A DNA stretch of 64,000 nucleotides from Undibacterium parvum (GCF_003955735.1 NZ_CP034464.1:2108001-2172000), one strand, 5' to 3'; positions 28,696 to 43,662 are shown, counted from the first letter of the stretch. The notes: generated by a model not told the origin, from the sequence alone. Numbers and translations are program-made.

Positions 28696-28890
28696 AGGGC
28701 TTTTCACAACAGGCTTACCCTGTTGTAGTGCGTTTTCTCTTGCTAGTTCAAGGATTTATGGGCAGAATTTGATCCAAATTGGTAAGTTTGGCAAGTGCGT
28801 GCTTGCCTGTGCAAAACAATATGAAGATGCTACAGCCTTGTTTTAACAGTAGCATTATGAAAAATCAGCATCATGCATCGGACAAATTTC

Positions 28891-29982
28891 ATGAAAAAGT
28901 TTAGCACAATCGCTCTGCTCTTTGCTATCGCCTTTCCGGCACTGCAGGCATTGCCTGCCTATGCACAAGAGCAAAAGGCCTCCTCACGCAGCAATAAATG
29001 CGCATTTTTACCAGATGCTCCGGATAAACATGTGGTCGTAAAAGGCGATACCTTGTGGGGTATTTCCGGTAAATTTTTACAAAATCCATGGTGCTGGCCA
29101 GAAGTCTGGGGCATGAATCGCGAAGAAATTCGTAATCCACATTGGATTTATCCCAACCAAATCGTGTATTTTGACCGCACTACCGGACGCCTGCGCTTAG
29201 GCAGCCCAGTCAGTGGTGGCGGTAAATCAGGTACCACCCATCTGACGCCGCAAATCCGTTCGGAAAATATGGACAAGGATGCGATTTCCGCGATTCCAGC
29301 CAATTTAATTGAGCCATTTTTATCGCAGCCTCTGATCATAGAGCAAAACGAAATGGCGACGGCTCCGCGTATTGTGGCTGCGCCAGAAGGTCGCGTTACC
29401 ATGTCCAAGAGTGACAAGGCTTACGTACGTGGCGATCTGCAAGGCGGCACCTCGTTTCAGGTGTTTCGTCCGGGCGTTCCTCTGAAAGATCCTGAAACTA
29501 AGGCTGTGATCGGTTATGAGGCAGTGTTTCTGGGCACGGTGAAGCTAGAGCGTACTGCCAAAACGCCGGATGGCGTTGATACCTTCATTGTTGCTAGTTC
29601 AAAAGAAGAGATGGCGGTTGGTGACAGACTGAAACCGACACCGCCTACGCCTATTTTTAATTACATGCCGCACGCGCCTGAGCAAGCCGTCAATGCACGT
29701 GTGGTGTCGATTTATGGTGGTGTTAATCAAGCAGGCCAGAATCAAATCATCAGCATTAATCGCGGTAGCGATGCAGGCTTAGATGTCGGCACGGTATTGG
29801 GCTTGTCACGTTTTGGTCAGACCATTGCGGATCGTACTGATAACAAGAAAATGATACGTTTGCCGGATGAACGTTACGGTACGCTATTTATTTTCCGTGT
29901 TTTCAAAAACATTTCTTACGGTTTAGTGATGCAAGTCACGGATACCGTAGTAGTCGGCGATCTGGCGCAATCTCCTGAGTAA
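28891..29982 (+). CDS. LysM-domain exported protein
   Basis: A 363-residue secreted protein. The signal peptide is MKKFSTIALLFAIAFPALQA with a cleavage site near Ala25. A single LysM peptidoglycan-binding domain follows (residues ~47-95: HVVVKGDTLWGISGKFL, then NPHWIYPNQIVYF). The rest (~residues 130-363) is a conserved beta-rich region without a recognised enzyme motif. The gene precedes dprA in Burkholderiales generally and probably acts at the cell wall. I chose the second Met (28891), directly ahead of the signal peptide. Confidence 0.88.
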   Translation: MKKFSTIALLFAIAFPALQALPAYAQEQKASSRSNKCAFLPDAPDKHVVVKGDTLWGISGKFLQNPWCWPEVWGMNREEIRNPHWIYPNQIVYFDRTTGRLRLGSPVSGGGKSGTTHLTPQIRSENMDKDAISAIPANLIEPFLSQPLIIEQNEMATAPRIVAAPEGRVTMSKSDKAYVRGDLQGGTSFQVFRPGVPLKDPETKAVIGYEAVFLGTVKLERTAKTPDGVDTFIVASSKEEMAVGDRLKPTPPTPIFNYMPHAPEQAVNARVVSIYGGVNQAGQNQIISINRGSDAGLDVGTVLGLSRFGQTIADRTDNKKMIRLPDERYGTLFIFRVFKNISYGLVMQVTDTVVVGDLAQSPE

Positions 29983-30011
29983 GTAAGCAATTCGAGCTAA
30001 GGATTAGCTTG

Positions 30012-31106
30012 ATGGAAGCATGGTTAGACTGGCTACGTTTGGAACAAACCGCTGGAGTCGGTCTAGACACTGCACGCAAACTGCTGGCCGCCTTCGGGCT
30101 GCCAGCTCAAATTTTCCAGGCAAGCCATGCGGCCTTGACGCAAGTCGTCTCTGAACGTGTGGCGCTGGCGCTGCTCAATCCAGATTCAGCCGGACTAGAA
30201 ATACAAATAGAGCGCACTCGTGCCTGGTGCCAGCAAGCTGGGAATCAGGTCTTGACGCTAATAGATGCCGAGTATCCGCCAGCTCTTTTAGAGATTCCCG
30301 ATCCTCCCATTCTGATTTATGTCAAAGGCCGTAGCGCGCTATTGACTGCCCCCAGTATTGCTGTAGTCGGTAGCCGCAATGCCACGGCTCAGGGTCTTAG
30401 TCATGCAGAAAAATTTTCCGAAGCCTTAAGTCATGCTGGATTGACGATCAGCTCGGGCCTCGCTGCCGGAATCGATGCTGCGGCGCATCAAGGTGGTTTG
30501 CGTGGTATCGGTTCTACCATCGCCGTGATAGGTACGGGGGCGGATATTGTGTATCCTGCCCGCAATCGGAATTTAGCCCATTTGATCGCTAACGAAGGTT
30601 GCATCATCAGCGAATATGCACTGGGGATGCCGGCGATAGCGGCGAATTTTCCGCGTAGAAATCGGCTGATCTCTGGATTGGCCAAAGGGGTATTGGTGAT
30701 TGAGGCGGCAGCGCAGTCCGGATCTTTGATCACGGCGCGTATGGCAGCCGAGCAGGGCAGAGATGTCTTCGCGATTCCAGGTTCGATACACTCGCCACTG
30801 TCCAAAGGCTGCCATCAATTGATTAAGCAAGGCGCCAAGTTAGTCGACGCTGCGCAGGATATTTTAGATGAGTTGCGGGTGCTGCCTATGATGAGCGCAA
30901 CGTCTGTTATTCAAACCGAGTTGGTGTTAGACCCTGCCGCTAAGGACCCATTATTACTGGCCTTAGGATACGATCCTGTCCATATTGATACCTTACTGGC
31001 AAGAACGACTTATGATATAGCCAGTCTATCAGCGCAACTTCTCGAACGTGAACTGGCCGGACAAATTGAGAGCTTACATGGAGGAATGTACAGGCGTTTG
31101 GTTTAA
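30012..31106 (+). CDS. dprA: DNA-processing protein DprA
   Basis: A 364-residue DprA/Smf protein, which loads RecA on incoming single-stranded DNA during transformation. Order of domains: an N-terminal helical region (~residues 1-75, SAM-like), the Rossmann-like core with AVVGSRNATAQG, SGLAAGIDAAAHQGGL and TGADIVYPARNRNL, then FPRRNRLISGLA, and a C-terminal winged helix (DPVHIDTLLARTTYD). Start ATG at 30012; a TTG just upstream is in frame. It lies 29 bases after the LysM gene and is likely cotranscribed. Confidence 0.95.
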   Translation: MEAWLDWLRLEQTAGVGLDTARKLLAAFGLPAQIFQASHAALTQVVSERVALALLNPDSAGLEIQIERTRAWCQQAGNQVLTLIDAEYPPALLEIPDPPILIYVKGRSALLTAPSIAVVGSRNATAQGLSHAEKFSEALSHAGLTISSGLAAGIDAAAHQGGLRGIGSTIAVIGTGADIVYPARNRNLAHLIANEGCIISEYALGMPAIAANFPRRNRLISGLAKGVLVIEAAAQSGSLITARMAAEQGRDVFAIPGSIHSPLSKGCHQLIKQGAKLVDAAQDILDELRVLPMMSATSVIQTELVLDPAAKDPLLLALGYDPVHIDTLLARTTYDIASLSAQLLERELAGQIESLHGGMYRRLV

Positions 31107-31186
31107 TCGATGTATGGATGATAATTTTTTGAGAAAAAATGCCTACAAGACTTGTTTCGTATCCACCTAAAGGCTAAAGTGACACT

Positions 31187-31672
31187 ATGTTTGATATCCT
31201 TGTCTACCTCTACGAAACCTATTACCGTCCGGACGCCTGTCCAGAGACGGCCGTGTTGGCTAAAAAACTTTCAGCTGTCGGCTTTGAGGAAGATGAAATT
31301 TCCGAAGCGCTAGATTGGCTCACGGTGCTGGCTGATACCACCAATGACATGCTGAAACAGGATGCGCCAATCAAGTTAGGCACTGAATTATCGAAAGGTT
31401 TTCGTATTTATGCTGAGCAAGAAATTTCTGTGCTCGGAACTGCTGCGATGGGCTTTATCCATTTTCTGGAGTCGGCCGGCTTACTCGACTCGAAACAAAG
31501 AGAAATTGTCATCGAGCGCAGTTTAGCGATTCATGAGTCGCCAGTACCTTTGGATAAACTGAAAGTGATCGTCTTGATGATGCTTTGGAGTCAAGGCAAG
31601 GATCCTGATATGCTGATGTTTGACGAAATGCTGTTATCGGACGACGAGAGCGAGCCGCGTCAATTGCATTAA
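31187..31672 (+). CDS. smg: Smg family protein (DUF494)
   Basis: A 161-residue acidic helical protein matching Smg/DUF494 over its length: start [13 protein letters not shown], middle [23 protein letters not shown] (a helix with LGT), and [19 protein letters not shown] near the C-terminus. The family is consistently encoded next to dprA, but its role is unknown. Lies 80 bases after dprA. Confidence 0.92.
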   Translation: MFDILVYLYETYYRPDACPETAVLAKKLSAVGFEEDEISEALDWLTVLADTTNDMLKQDAPIKLGTELSKGFRIYAEQEISVLGTAAMGFIHFLESAGLLDSKQREIVIERSLAIHESPVPLDKLKVIVLMMLWSQGKDPDMLMFDEMLLSDDESEPRQLH

Positions 31673-31864
31673 AAAATTTCTAAACGGCTGAATAGTTCTT
31701 AAAAAGACAAGGCTTGTTGCTGTTTTTAACAAATCTCTATTATCATTCCCCGCTGCGCCCTTGCATTTAGGGTAGTCTTACGCTTATATGCCCTAGCCAC
31801 TTCACTTGCGTTGCTGATTGCCCGCACGCAAGGCTAAAAAAATCAATTTAAGAATAGTAAACCT

Positions 31865-34438
31865 ATGACAAAAACGCTCATCATCGCTGAGAAACCCTCG
31901 GTTGCAAACGATATCGCCAAGACTTTGGGTGGTTTTACCAAGCATGATGATTACTTTGAATCGGATGAGTATGTACTCTCTTCCGCGGTCGGTCATCTAC
32001 TAGAAATTGCCGTACCGGAAGAGCATGATGTTAAGCGTGGCAAATGGACTTTTACTCATTTACCGATGATACCGCCGTATTTTGCCTTGAATCCTATTGC
32101 CAAAACCGAGTCCAGACTCAAGGTTTTGAACAAATTGATCAAGCGTAAAGATGTCTCCGCACTTATCAACGCATGCGATGCCGGGCGTGAGGGCGAGTTG
32201 ATTTTCCGCTTGATTGCGCAGCACGCAAAAGCCAAACAACCGGTTAGCCGTCTGTGGTTACAGTCTATGACACCGGGCGCGATACGTGAAGGCTTTAAAA
32301 AACTGCGTAGCGACGAACAGATGTTGCCTTTAGCAGATGCGGCTCGTTGCCGTTCTGAGGCCGATTGGTTGATCGGTATTAATGGCACGCGTGCTATGAC
32401 CGCGTTTAATTCTAAAGAAGGCGGTTTTTATCTGACTACGGTGGGTCGGGTGCAAACGCCAACCCTGTCTATCGTAGTCGAACGTGAAGAGAAGATTAAA
32501 AATTTCGTATCCCGAGATTTTTGGGAAGTTCGTGCCGAATTCGTCTGTGCTGCAGGTATTTATGAGGGCCGTTGGCTGGACCATCAGTTCAAGAAAGATG
32601 AGACCGATCCAGAGAAAAAAGCCGAACGCTTGTGGGCGAAAGCTGCTGCCGAGTCTATCGTTGCGGCTTGTCGTGGCAAACAGGGCAATGTTAGAGAAGA
32701 ATCGAAACCAGCCACACAGATGGCACCAGCCTTATTCGATTTAACTAGCTTACAGCGCGAAGCCAACTCCCGATTCGGTTTTTCCGCAAAAAATACCTTG
32801 GGGCTAGCACAAGCTCTGTATGAAAAGCACAAGGTGTTAACCTACCCACGTACCGATTCTCGTCACTTGCCCGAGGATTACTTAGATACCGTTAAGCAAA
32901 CTATGTCGAGTTTGTCTGAAACTAATAATTTTCAGCAATTTTCTTCGCAAATTCTAAAAAATAATTGGGTAAAGCCGAACAAAAGAATTTTTGATAATAC
33001 AAAAATTAGTGATCACTTTGCAATAATTCCTACTGGCCAGGCACCTAAAAATCTCTCAGAGCCAGAGCAAAAATTGTACGACATGGTGACACGTCGATTT
33101 ATGGCGGTGTTTTTCCCTGCTGCAGAATTTCAAGTGACGACCAGAATCACAGAAGTCTCCGGCCATCAGTTTAAGACTGAAGGTAAGGTGATGACTAATC
33201 CTGGTTGGTTGGCAATCTACGGTAAAGACGTGCAAGACGACGCCGATCCGGAAAATAGCGGCAATTTGGTGGCCGTAGCTCAGGGTGAAAAAGTTAAGAC
33301 TGAAAAAGTGACAGCGAATGGTTTGGTGACCAAACCACCTGCACGTTATTCTGAGGCGACTTTGTTGTCTGCCATGGAAGGCGCTGGTAAATTATTAGAT
33401 GATGGTGAATTACGCGAAGCGATGGCCGGCAAGGGTCTAGGGACTCCAGCGACGCGTGCTGCCACCATCGAGGGTTTGATTTACGAGAAATACCTTCTAC
33501 GTGAAGGACGTGAATTGATCCCTACCGCTAAAGCATTTCAATTGATGACTTTATTGCGTGGTTTAGGCGTTGATGAATTAACTTCGCCAGAGTTGACGGG
33601 TGAGTGGGAATACAAGCTTTCACAAATGGAGCGTGGGAAGATTAGCCGTGAAGAGTTTATGCGTGAAATCGCTCAGATGACGCAGATCATAGTTAAGCGT
33701 GCCAAGGAATACGATAACGACACAATTCCTGGTGATTACGCGACTTTGACTACGCCATGCCCAAATTGTGGCGGCGTTGTTAAAGAAAATTATCGACGTT
33801 TTGCCTGCACTAAATGTGAATTTTCTATGAGCAAGACGCCTGGCAGCCGACAGTTTGAAGTTGCCGAAGTTGAGGAAGTATTGAGCAAGCGCGAAATTGG
33901 TCCGCTGCAAGGTTTTCGCTCGAAGATGGGGCGGCCTTTCGCGGCAATTCTGAAAATTGTCCGTGATGAAGAGCACAATAATTTCAAACTTGAATTTGAT
34001 TTTGGCCAAAATCAAGACGATGAAGATGCTGAACCAGTTGATTTTACTGGACAGACTGCGTTAGGCCCATGCCCGAAATGCGCTAGCGGTGTGTATGAAA
34101 TGGGACTGGCCTATGTGTGTGAAAAAACTATGGCAAAGCCAAAGGCATGTGATTTCCGTAGCGGACGCATTATCTTGCAGCAAGAGATTCTGCCTGAGCA
34201 AATGGCAAAATTACTTAATGATGGTAAGACCGATTTACTGCCCGGATTTATTTCGCAACGCACCCGCCGACCATTTAAAGCCTTTTTAGTCAGGGGCAAA
34301 GACGGAAAAGTCAGTTTTGAGTTTGAGGAGCGTAAAGCTAAGGCCCCAGCAAAAGCAAGTGCGAAAACTAAAGCCGCTGCTGAGGATGCTACTCCACCCG
34401 TCAAAAAAGCTGCCGTGAGGAAAAAGAAAGTCGCTTAA
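31865..34438 (+). CDS. topB: DNA topoisomerase III
   Basis: An 857-residue type IA topoisomerase, which relaxes and decatenates DNA through a covalent tyrosine link. The TOPRIM domain is N-terminal (LIIAEKPSVANDIAKTL, acidic NACDAGREGELIF). The active-site tyrosine is Tyr327 in VLTYPRTDSRHLP. A zinc ribbon (CPNCGG...CTKCEF) near residue 630, a second Cys set (CPKCASG) and topoisomerase C-terminal repeats follow; the tail is Lys/Ala-rich. In this lineage topB follows dprA-smg, where many other bacteria have topA. Confidence 0.93.
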   Translation: MTKTLIIAEKPSVANDIAKTLGGFTKHDDYFESDEYVLSSAVGHLLEIAVPEEHDVKRGKWTFTHLPMIPPYFALNPIAKTESRLKVLNKLIKRKDVSALINACDAGREGELIFRLIAQHAKAKQPVSRLWLQSMTPGAIREGFKKLRSDEQMLPLADAARCRSEADWLIGINGTRAMTAFNSKEGGFYLTTVGRVQTPTLSIVVEREEKIKNFVSRDFWEVRAEFVCAAGIYEGRWLDHQFKKDETDPEKKAERLWAKAAAESIVAACRGKQGNVREESKPATQMAPALFDLTSLQREANSRFGFSAKNTLGLAQALYEKHKVLTYPRTDSRHLPEDYLDTVKQTMSSLSETNNFQQFSSQILKNNWVKPNKRIFDNTKISDHFAIIPTGQAPKNLSEPEQKLYDMVTRRFMAVFFPAAEFQVTTRITEVSGHQFKTEGKVMTNPGWLAIYGKDVQDDADPENSGNLVAVAQGEKVKTEKVTANGLVTKPPARYSEATLLSAMEGAGKLLDDGELREAMAGKGLGTPATRAATIEGLIYEKYLLREGRELIPTAKAFQLMTLLRGLGVDELTSPELTGEWEYKLSQMERGKISREEFMREIAQMTQIIVKRAKEYDNDTIPGDYATLTTPCPNCGGVVKENYRRFACTKCEFSMSKTPGSRQFEVAEVEEVLSKREIGPLQGFRSKMGRPFAAILKIVRDEEHNNFKLEFDFGQNQDDEDAEPVDFTGQTALGPCPKCASGVYEMGLAYVCEKTMAKPKACDFRSGRIILQQEILPEQMAKLLNDGKTDLLPGFISQRTRRPFKAFLVRGKDGKVSFEFEERKAKAPAKASAKTKAAAEDATPPVKKAAVRKKKVA

Positions 34439-34664
34439 TGTAAGTCTGATATGGTTGTTACAGTTTACTTACGATAATATATTGGGCGCCCAAAGTGTGA
34501 GAAGAAAATTTGTCCGCGCGACGATTTTATTCTCGCTTTTTGAAAAATAAGCCTATTATTTTATGTACCAGTAAGTGCTTCAGAGAAGAGTTCGCCTATG
34601 CTAAAGACCGGAGTTGGTTCATAGTTTTGCAATTTTTCAGATGTGATGCATGACAAGGAAAAGT

Positions 34665-37370
34665 ATGGATCCGAAAAAATTGTTAGCAACCGCCCGTACA
34701 GAATTTCTCATCGCTGTTTCTGAGGCGACGCAAAAGACTGTTCCGCGTTGTCTTGAAGATTTATTCAAGAGGGCCGATGCGAGTTACTCGTCTGCTGAGC
34801 AAGGTCGCTTGTTGAATACGCGCTCTATCCTGCAAGAACAAGCAAATTCATTGAAGCAGCAAATGAGCAAGACTATGGAAGTTTTGCTAACGCGAAGTTT
34901 TCAAACAACTTATAACACCTATCGACCTAGCGCTGCTTTCGCCCTCGATGCAACCAGTCTTTCACTGGTTGATGCCACTGCGTTCGAAGACGAACTCCGG
35001 ATTGACGATGTCACCAAACGTTTTAGAAGTGAAGCCGAAGAGCAATTGCGGGATTTAAATATTCGCATAGCATTATTGTTTGAGCAAGACGTTATCAAAG
35101 AGCGGGAAAATCCATTTCGCCCCTATCTATTAGCGCGCTGTATTTCCACCACGGTAGAAAATTTTGGACTTAGTACTGATATCAGCACTTGTCTGATCGA
35201 ACAATTCACAGAGAATTTCGCCGCGCATATTGCGCCAATTTACAATGCGGTTAACTCCCATTTGGCGAAGCACGGCATCGCAGCCCAATTACAGCTAAAA
35301 ATAAAGAAATCGCCGACGCAATCTGCTGCAAGCCAAGCAAGCACCGAACATGGACACGAATCCGACGAATTAGAGCAAGATTTTCGTAATAGCCAGCAGC
35401 ATGGGTTCGAGAACAGTCGACCAGGTTTTGGATCTGACTATCAAAATCAACAGTCACAACAGCAACATGCACAACCACAAAGTCAATATCAGAATATGGC
35501 CCAAAGCGACTACCCAAATGATGGCGGTAGAAGCAGAGTTGATCAACTATTAGACAACGTGCGAGGTAAAACCTCGGGCATGATGCCGGCGCACGCGATG
35601 TCGCAAGAGCACGGATCTGCAGTCCCATCAAGGTCGGCCAAACAATCTGGATGGTTAGGTAGTGGGCAAGCGATGGGCGGCGTGCTGAGAAAGTTTTTTG
35701 GCAGCGATAGAAATAATTCAGAAGTTTCTTCAGGCTCTGCTCATAGCCCTGTGGGATCCTTTTCGCAAGCTGGAGCCAGTACTCATCAAACATCGGGAGA
35801 TGCGCAATTTTCAGGCAGCACCGGTAACGCATCTACATATTCAGAGCCTATGAGAAATACAGGTAATGAAGTTTTTGGTGAGGCGAGAGCTAGCAATAAT
35901 GAAAGTGCTGCTGCGGGCGGATTATCCTATGGTGGCGGGCAACTTGCGAGTACCGTACATGGAATGCAAAGGGCGCATACGCCAGTTACTGCCGAGATGT
36001 ACGATAGTCAGGGAGATGTTCGTAATCTGATTCTCGAGCAAAGAGCTGCCCTGAATGAAATGACGAAAAATGTCGATGAATTGATGACCATCGATATTGT
36101 TGCAATGCTGTTTGAGTTTATTTTGCGTGACAATCAGGTGCCGGCTGAAGTGCGAGCCCAGTTGGGACGCTTGCAATTTATGGTATTAAAAATTGCATTG
36201 CGTGATACTACTTTGCTGACGCAAAAAGGACATCCAGCGCGTATGTTGGTCAATCGCATAGGCTCAATTTCTTTGGGGTTGAAGCAATTAGATCCGAGCG
36301 GAGTCCAGATAACAGAAGAAATTTGCCGCATTGTTGAAACTTTGCTGCACGACGAAAGTGAGAATCCTCAACTATTCTCAAAAATGCTCGATGAATTCGA
36401 TGCGTTTATTGCGAGGGAATTGCGTGCTGGCGATAAAAATGTTGAGCGTACCGTCGAAGCCGTCGAGCAAGTCCAGAACCGCACTTTAAGGTTTGCGCAC
36501 ACGACCGCTCAAATGAGCGAAGCGCTCTCAGGATTAACTATTGACGCGTATTTGCAGGAATTTTTGCAAAGTGTTTGGGTGCTTGCCGTTGAGATGGCTG
36601 ATCGCCAAGACGAAAAACGCGCACGCCGATATCGTCTATTAGTACCGGATTTGCTTTGGAGCATAGTGCCAAAACTCAAGGAAGATGATCGCACTCAACT
36701 ATTTGCCTTGTTGCCGATCATCTTAAATACTTTAAGAGAAGGTCTTGCTTCGATCGCATGGGACGCTACGCGCCAAAAAGATCTGATGAATTGGTTGGTA
36801 GATGCTCATACTAGCGCCTTACGTGCTAGCCACTCGGCAACCTTGGTTCATATTCCTTCGCTACCATCCATTCATGAGCATTTTGAAATATTCGTAAATA
36901 CCCCGGAAGCCAGTCCGAATTCTGAATTTACTTCCAGCATAGTGTTGGATTCACGTAAATTTCTAGAGGAAGCGATTAAGGAGCTGGATATCAAGGTGCA
37001 AATGCTAGATCAAGTATTTGATCGAGAACTTCCAAGCGAAAGTGCTGAAGATGCCTCAGCCGCAGAATCAGATTCGGATTCGGATAGCTTGGATAGTATT
37101 GAAGCGCGGCTTCGTAGTGGCGTCGCAATGGAAATTAACTTGGGTGGCAAACCTAGCATGGGGCAACTCAAATGGGTTGATCCCAGTGTTAGTAATCTAG
37201 TTCTTAGTCTCGATGGACAAGATCAGCCATCGGTGGTGAGTGTCCGCATGTTTCGTCGTATGATTGCACACGGGCGCGTCAGGTTTATAGAAAGCGAACC
37301 CCTATTTGAGCGCGCAGTTCAATCACTTCTTAAGTCAGCTGACAACATAGACCAAACGGCTTTAGCATAA
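34665..37370 (+). CDS. DUF1631 family protein
   Basis: A 901-residue cytoplasmic protein of DUF1631 (PF07793), a betaproteobacterial/gammaproteobacterial family sometimes misnamed thymidine phosphorylase. Seen here: N-terminal helical region (~1-220), a long low-complexity Gln/Ser/Gly/His linker (~225-440), a conserved helical block (ILEQRAALNEMTKNVDELMT onward), and a C-terminal segment with the EINLGGKPSMGQLKWV strand and FRRMIAHGRVRFIESEPLFE, which looks PilZ-like. AAGGAAA just before 34665 decides the start over the ATG at 34650. Function unknown. Confidence 0.85.
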   Translation: MDPKKLLATARTEFLIAVSEATQKTVPRCLEDLFKRADASYSSAEQGRLLNTRSILQEQANSLKQQMSKTMEVLLTRSFQTTYNTYRPSAAFALDATSLSLVDATAFEDELRIDDVTKRFRSEAEEQLRDLNIRIALLFEQDVIKERENPFRPYLLARCISTTVENFGLSTDISTCLIEQFTENFAAHIAPIYNAVNSHLAKHGIAAQLQLKIKKSPTQSAASQASTEHGHESDELEQDFRNSQQHGFENSRPGFGSDYQNQQSQQQHAQPQSQYQNMAQSDYPNDGGRSRVDQLLDNVRGKTSGMMPAHAMSQEHGSAVPSRSAKQSGWLGSGQAMGGVLRKFFGSDRNNSEVSSGSAHSPVGSFSQAGASTHQTSGDAQFSGSTGNASTYSEPMRNTGNEVFGEARASNNESAAAGGLSYGGGQLASTVHGMQRAHTPVTAEMYDSQGDVRNLILEQRAALNEMTKNVDELMTIDIVAMLFEFILRDNQVPAEVRAQLGRLQFMVLKIALRDTTLLTQKGHPARMLVNRIGSISLGLKQLDPSGVQITEEICRIVETLLHDESENPQLFSKMLDEFDAFIARELRAGDKNVERTVEAVEQVQNRTLRFAHTTAQMSEALSGLTIDAYLQEFLQSVWVLAVEMADRQDEKRARRYRLLVPDLLWSIVPKLKEDDRTQLFALLPIILNTLREGLASIAWDATRQKDLMNWLVDAHTSALRASHSATLVHIPSLPSIHEHFEIFVNTPEASPNSEFTSSIVLDSRKFLEEAIKELDIKVQMLDQVFDRELPSESAEDASAAESDSDSDSLDSIEARLRSGVAMEINLGGKPSMGQLKWVDPSVSNLVLSLDGQDQPSVVSVRMFRRMIAHGRVRFIESEPLFERAVQSLLKSADNIDQTALA

Positions 37371-37605
37371 AGTACGATCTTAAAAAAGCCATCCTTATAC
37401 ATAGACCCCTTTTTTGCATTCTCCAGCCCTAGTTGTTGAAGACCCCATAAATCAATTCAACAAAAGCTTGCCAATCCTAGTTAGGCTTTGCTATAGTTCG
37501 CCTCCCGCTGAAGAGCGGGGCGAAATGAAGGAAATAAGGCAGACGAATTAACCTTAGGTTTGAATGAAGATGTGAATCAAATTCAAGCGCTAATAAAACA
37601 AGGGG
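37371..37605. other. Gap between DUF1631 gene and rRNA promoter
   Basis: No gene seen. A short hairpin CCCGCT-gaag-AGCGGG lies at about 37504-37519. AT-rich sequence immediately upstream of the promoter at 37606 could serve as an UP element. Confidence 0.4.
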
Positions 37606-37634
37606 TTGACGAGTAGAAGGAAATGCCGCATAAT
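37606..37634 (+). promoter_or_regulatory. rRNA operon promoter
   Basis: TTGACG (37606-37611) and CATAAT (37629-37634) are separated by exactly 17 bases, a good sigma-70 promoter. The leader to 16S is about 310 bases. I saw no second promoter of equal quality. Confidence 0.8.
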
Positions 37635-37738
37635 CTCATCTCTCTGCTGCTTACAAACAAAACGCTTTGTAGCAATCTGGCAGAAACGCTTTGCAGTCGG
37701 TGAGAATCGATAGTGACGCGCCAAAAAACAGAAGACAG

Positions 37739-37750
37739 ATCTTTAACAAT
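37739..37750 (+). promoter_or_regulatory. boxA antitermination signal, leader
   Basis: GATCTTTAACAA matches the boxA core (CTTTAACAA) bound by NusB/NusE to keep polymerase elongating through rRNA genes. Confidence 0.75.
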
Positions 37751-37752
37751 TA

Positions 37753-37776
37753 ACAGTCAATAAATGTGGGCACTTG
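37753..37776 (+). other. 16S processing stem, left strand
   Basis: The stretch with AGTCAATAAATGTGGGCACTT is an imperfect reverse complement of AAGTGTCCACACTTATTGACT after 16S (about 39510-39530), forming the long stem cut by RNase III. Confidence 0.65.
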
Positions 37777-37952
37777 ATAAAGAGCGCGGCTAATTACTTC
37801 GGTAGTTAGTTCAACTTAAAAAATATCAAATGTTCGCAAAAGTAATAAATAGGATGCTTGAGAACGCAAGTTCAAAAGTAGCCTGTCAGTTATTTGAGTG
37901 AGCGACACCGTTCGCAAGAACGGAGTTCAGAAATGAACACAAAACAGAGATT

Positions 37953-39488
<1,536 letters not shown>

Positions 39489-39581
39489 GAGTGCGCTACA
39501 AGTTAAGTGTCCACACTTATTGACTGTTAATGATAAAGAACGTAGCGATGGAGCGATTCATCGGTACCGAGTTCCCGAATT

Positions 39582-39657
39582 GGGGGTTTAGCTCATCTGG
39601 TAGAGCACCTGCTTTGCAAGCAGGGGGTGAACGGTTCGATCCCGTTAACCTCCACCA
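39582..39657 (+). tRNA. tRNA-Ala(TGC)
   Basis: A 76-nt cloverleaf including encoded CCA. Anticodon TGC in the loop TTTGCAA; the alanine identity pair G3-U70 is present in the acceptor stem. It is the first tRNA of the spacer. Confidence 0.97.
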
Positions 39658-39686
39658 TTTACGTAGTAAAGAAGTCGTAAATAAGT

Positions 39687-39763
39687 GGGGCTGTAGCTCA
39701 GCTGGTTAGAGCACCGTGTTGATAACGCGGGGGTCGTTGGTTCGAGTCCAACCAGCCCTACCA
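39687..39763 (+). tRNA. tRNA-Ile(GAT)
   Basis: A 77-nt cloverleaf including encoded CCA, anticodon GAT in the loop TTGATAA, acceptor GGGGCTG with CAGCCCT. It lies 29 bases after tRNA-Ala. Confidence 0.97.
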
Positions 39764-39858
39764 GTAAAATGGAGTGGGAAGAAAAAACAAATGTGAGTAG
39801 CGCGCGCGCTATTGAGATTTGTTCTTTCGAAACGAAAGCAAAGTATCAAGTAAGACCG

Positions 39859-39869
39859 TTCTTTAACAA
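39859..39869 (+). promoter_or_regulatory. boxA antitermination signal, 16S-23S spacer
   Basis: TTCTTTAACAA matches boxA and repeats the leader element. The remaining spacer to 23S (39870-40229) has no gene; its end carries the left strand of the 23S processing stem. Confidence 0.75.
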
Positions 39870-40229
39870 TTGAGAAGAAGTAAAGTAGAAATAATCAAAA
39901 TTATTTCTGTGAAGGAAATTAATAACGACAGTTATTAACGATAATTCATGGAAGGGTTGTGATTGTATCAAACAAACATAAAATGTATTAAAAAGAGTTT
40001 GAAAAGCACTGTAGCAATACAGGGTTTTAGAAAATCAAATATCTTGAGATACGGCAAACGCTAAAGTAATACTCATAGTAATAAGAACTATAGCGATTTT
40101 TTGGTGATGAACCTGAGCGTAGGTGTTACTGGAAAAATCATCTGGCTCTGCCAGTGATTTTGAACTAGCACCACATCAAAGTAGATTTTTACTTTGATGT
40201 GAACAATCAGACGCCAGAATCTAAAGTTA

Positions 40230-43112
<2,883 letters not shown>

Positions 43113-43391
43113 ACTTTAGTGTTATAGATTTACGACAAGTATTGTTTGTGTGTTTGCCTTATGTCGTCGAGGAATCGACGAAGTTTGGTACAAATCACAA
43201 CCGCCTAAGTCCTGCACTCAACATGCAGGCACGCTGCAGCGATGGTCAATCGCTCAGCACACATGATTATTGATGGACAAGTGAACCATGTTCGCTTGCC
43301 TTGGTGGTGCAAACCGCCCTACGACCCTTCTTCCCAATTGGACCTTGTGCGACTCACAAAGCAACGTGAACCACACAAAGTCAACAAGTTA

Positions 43392-43506
43392 TGCCTGATG
43401 ACCATAGCAAGTCGGTACCACCCCTTCCCATCCCGAACAGGACCGTGAAACGACTCCGCGCCAATGATAGTGCTGCAACCAGTGTGAAAGTAGGTCATCG
43501 TCAGGC
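43392..43506 (+). rRNA. rrf: 5S ribosomal RNA, first copy
   Basis: About 115 nt, from TGCCTGATGACCATAGCAAG to GTCATCGTCAGGCT, with terminal complementarity. The 280 bases between 23S and this gene hold no gene. Confidence 0.95.
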
Positions 43507-43515
43507 TTTTATTAG

Positions 43516-43557
43516 AAAACCCCTCAACAGATTCCTGTTGAGGGGTTTTTGCTTTTT
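43516..43557 (+). terminator. Terminator after first 5S
   Basis: AAAACCCCTCAACAG / CTGTTGAGGGGTTTTT with a small loop and T-rich tail, about ten bases after 5S. A second 5S gene nevertheless follows. Confidence 0.88.
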
Positions 43558-43662
43558 GTGAGTAGTATGTGTTTGTACATAAGACACACGTTCAGGATAA
43601 TTTACCCAATTCGATTTTTTGCGATTCACAATTTAGCGTGATCACAAGTAATCAAGCAGTCA

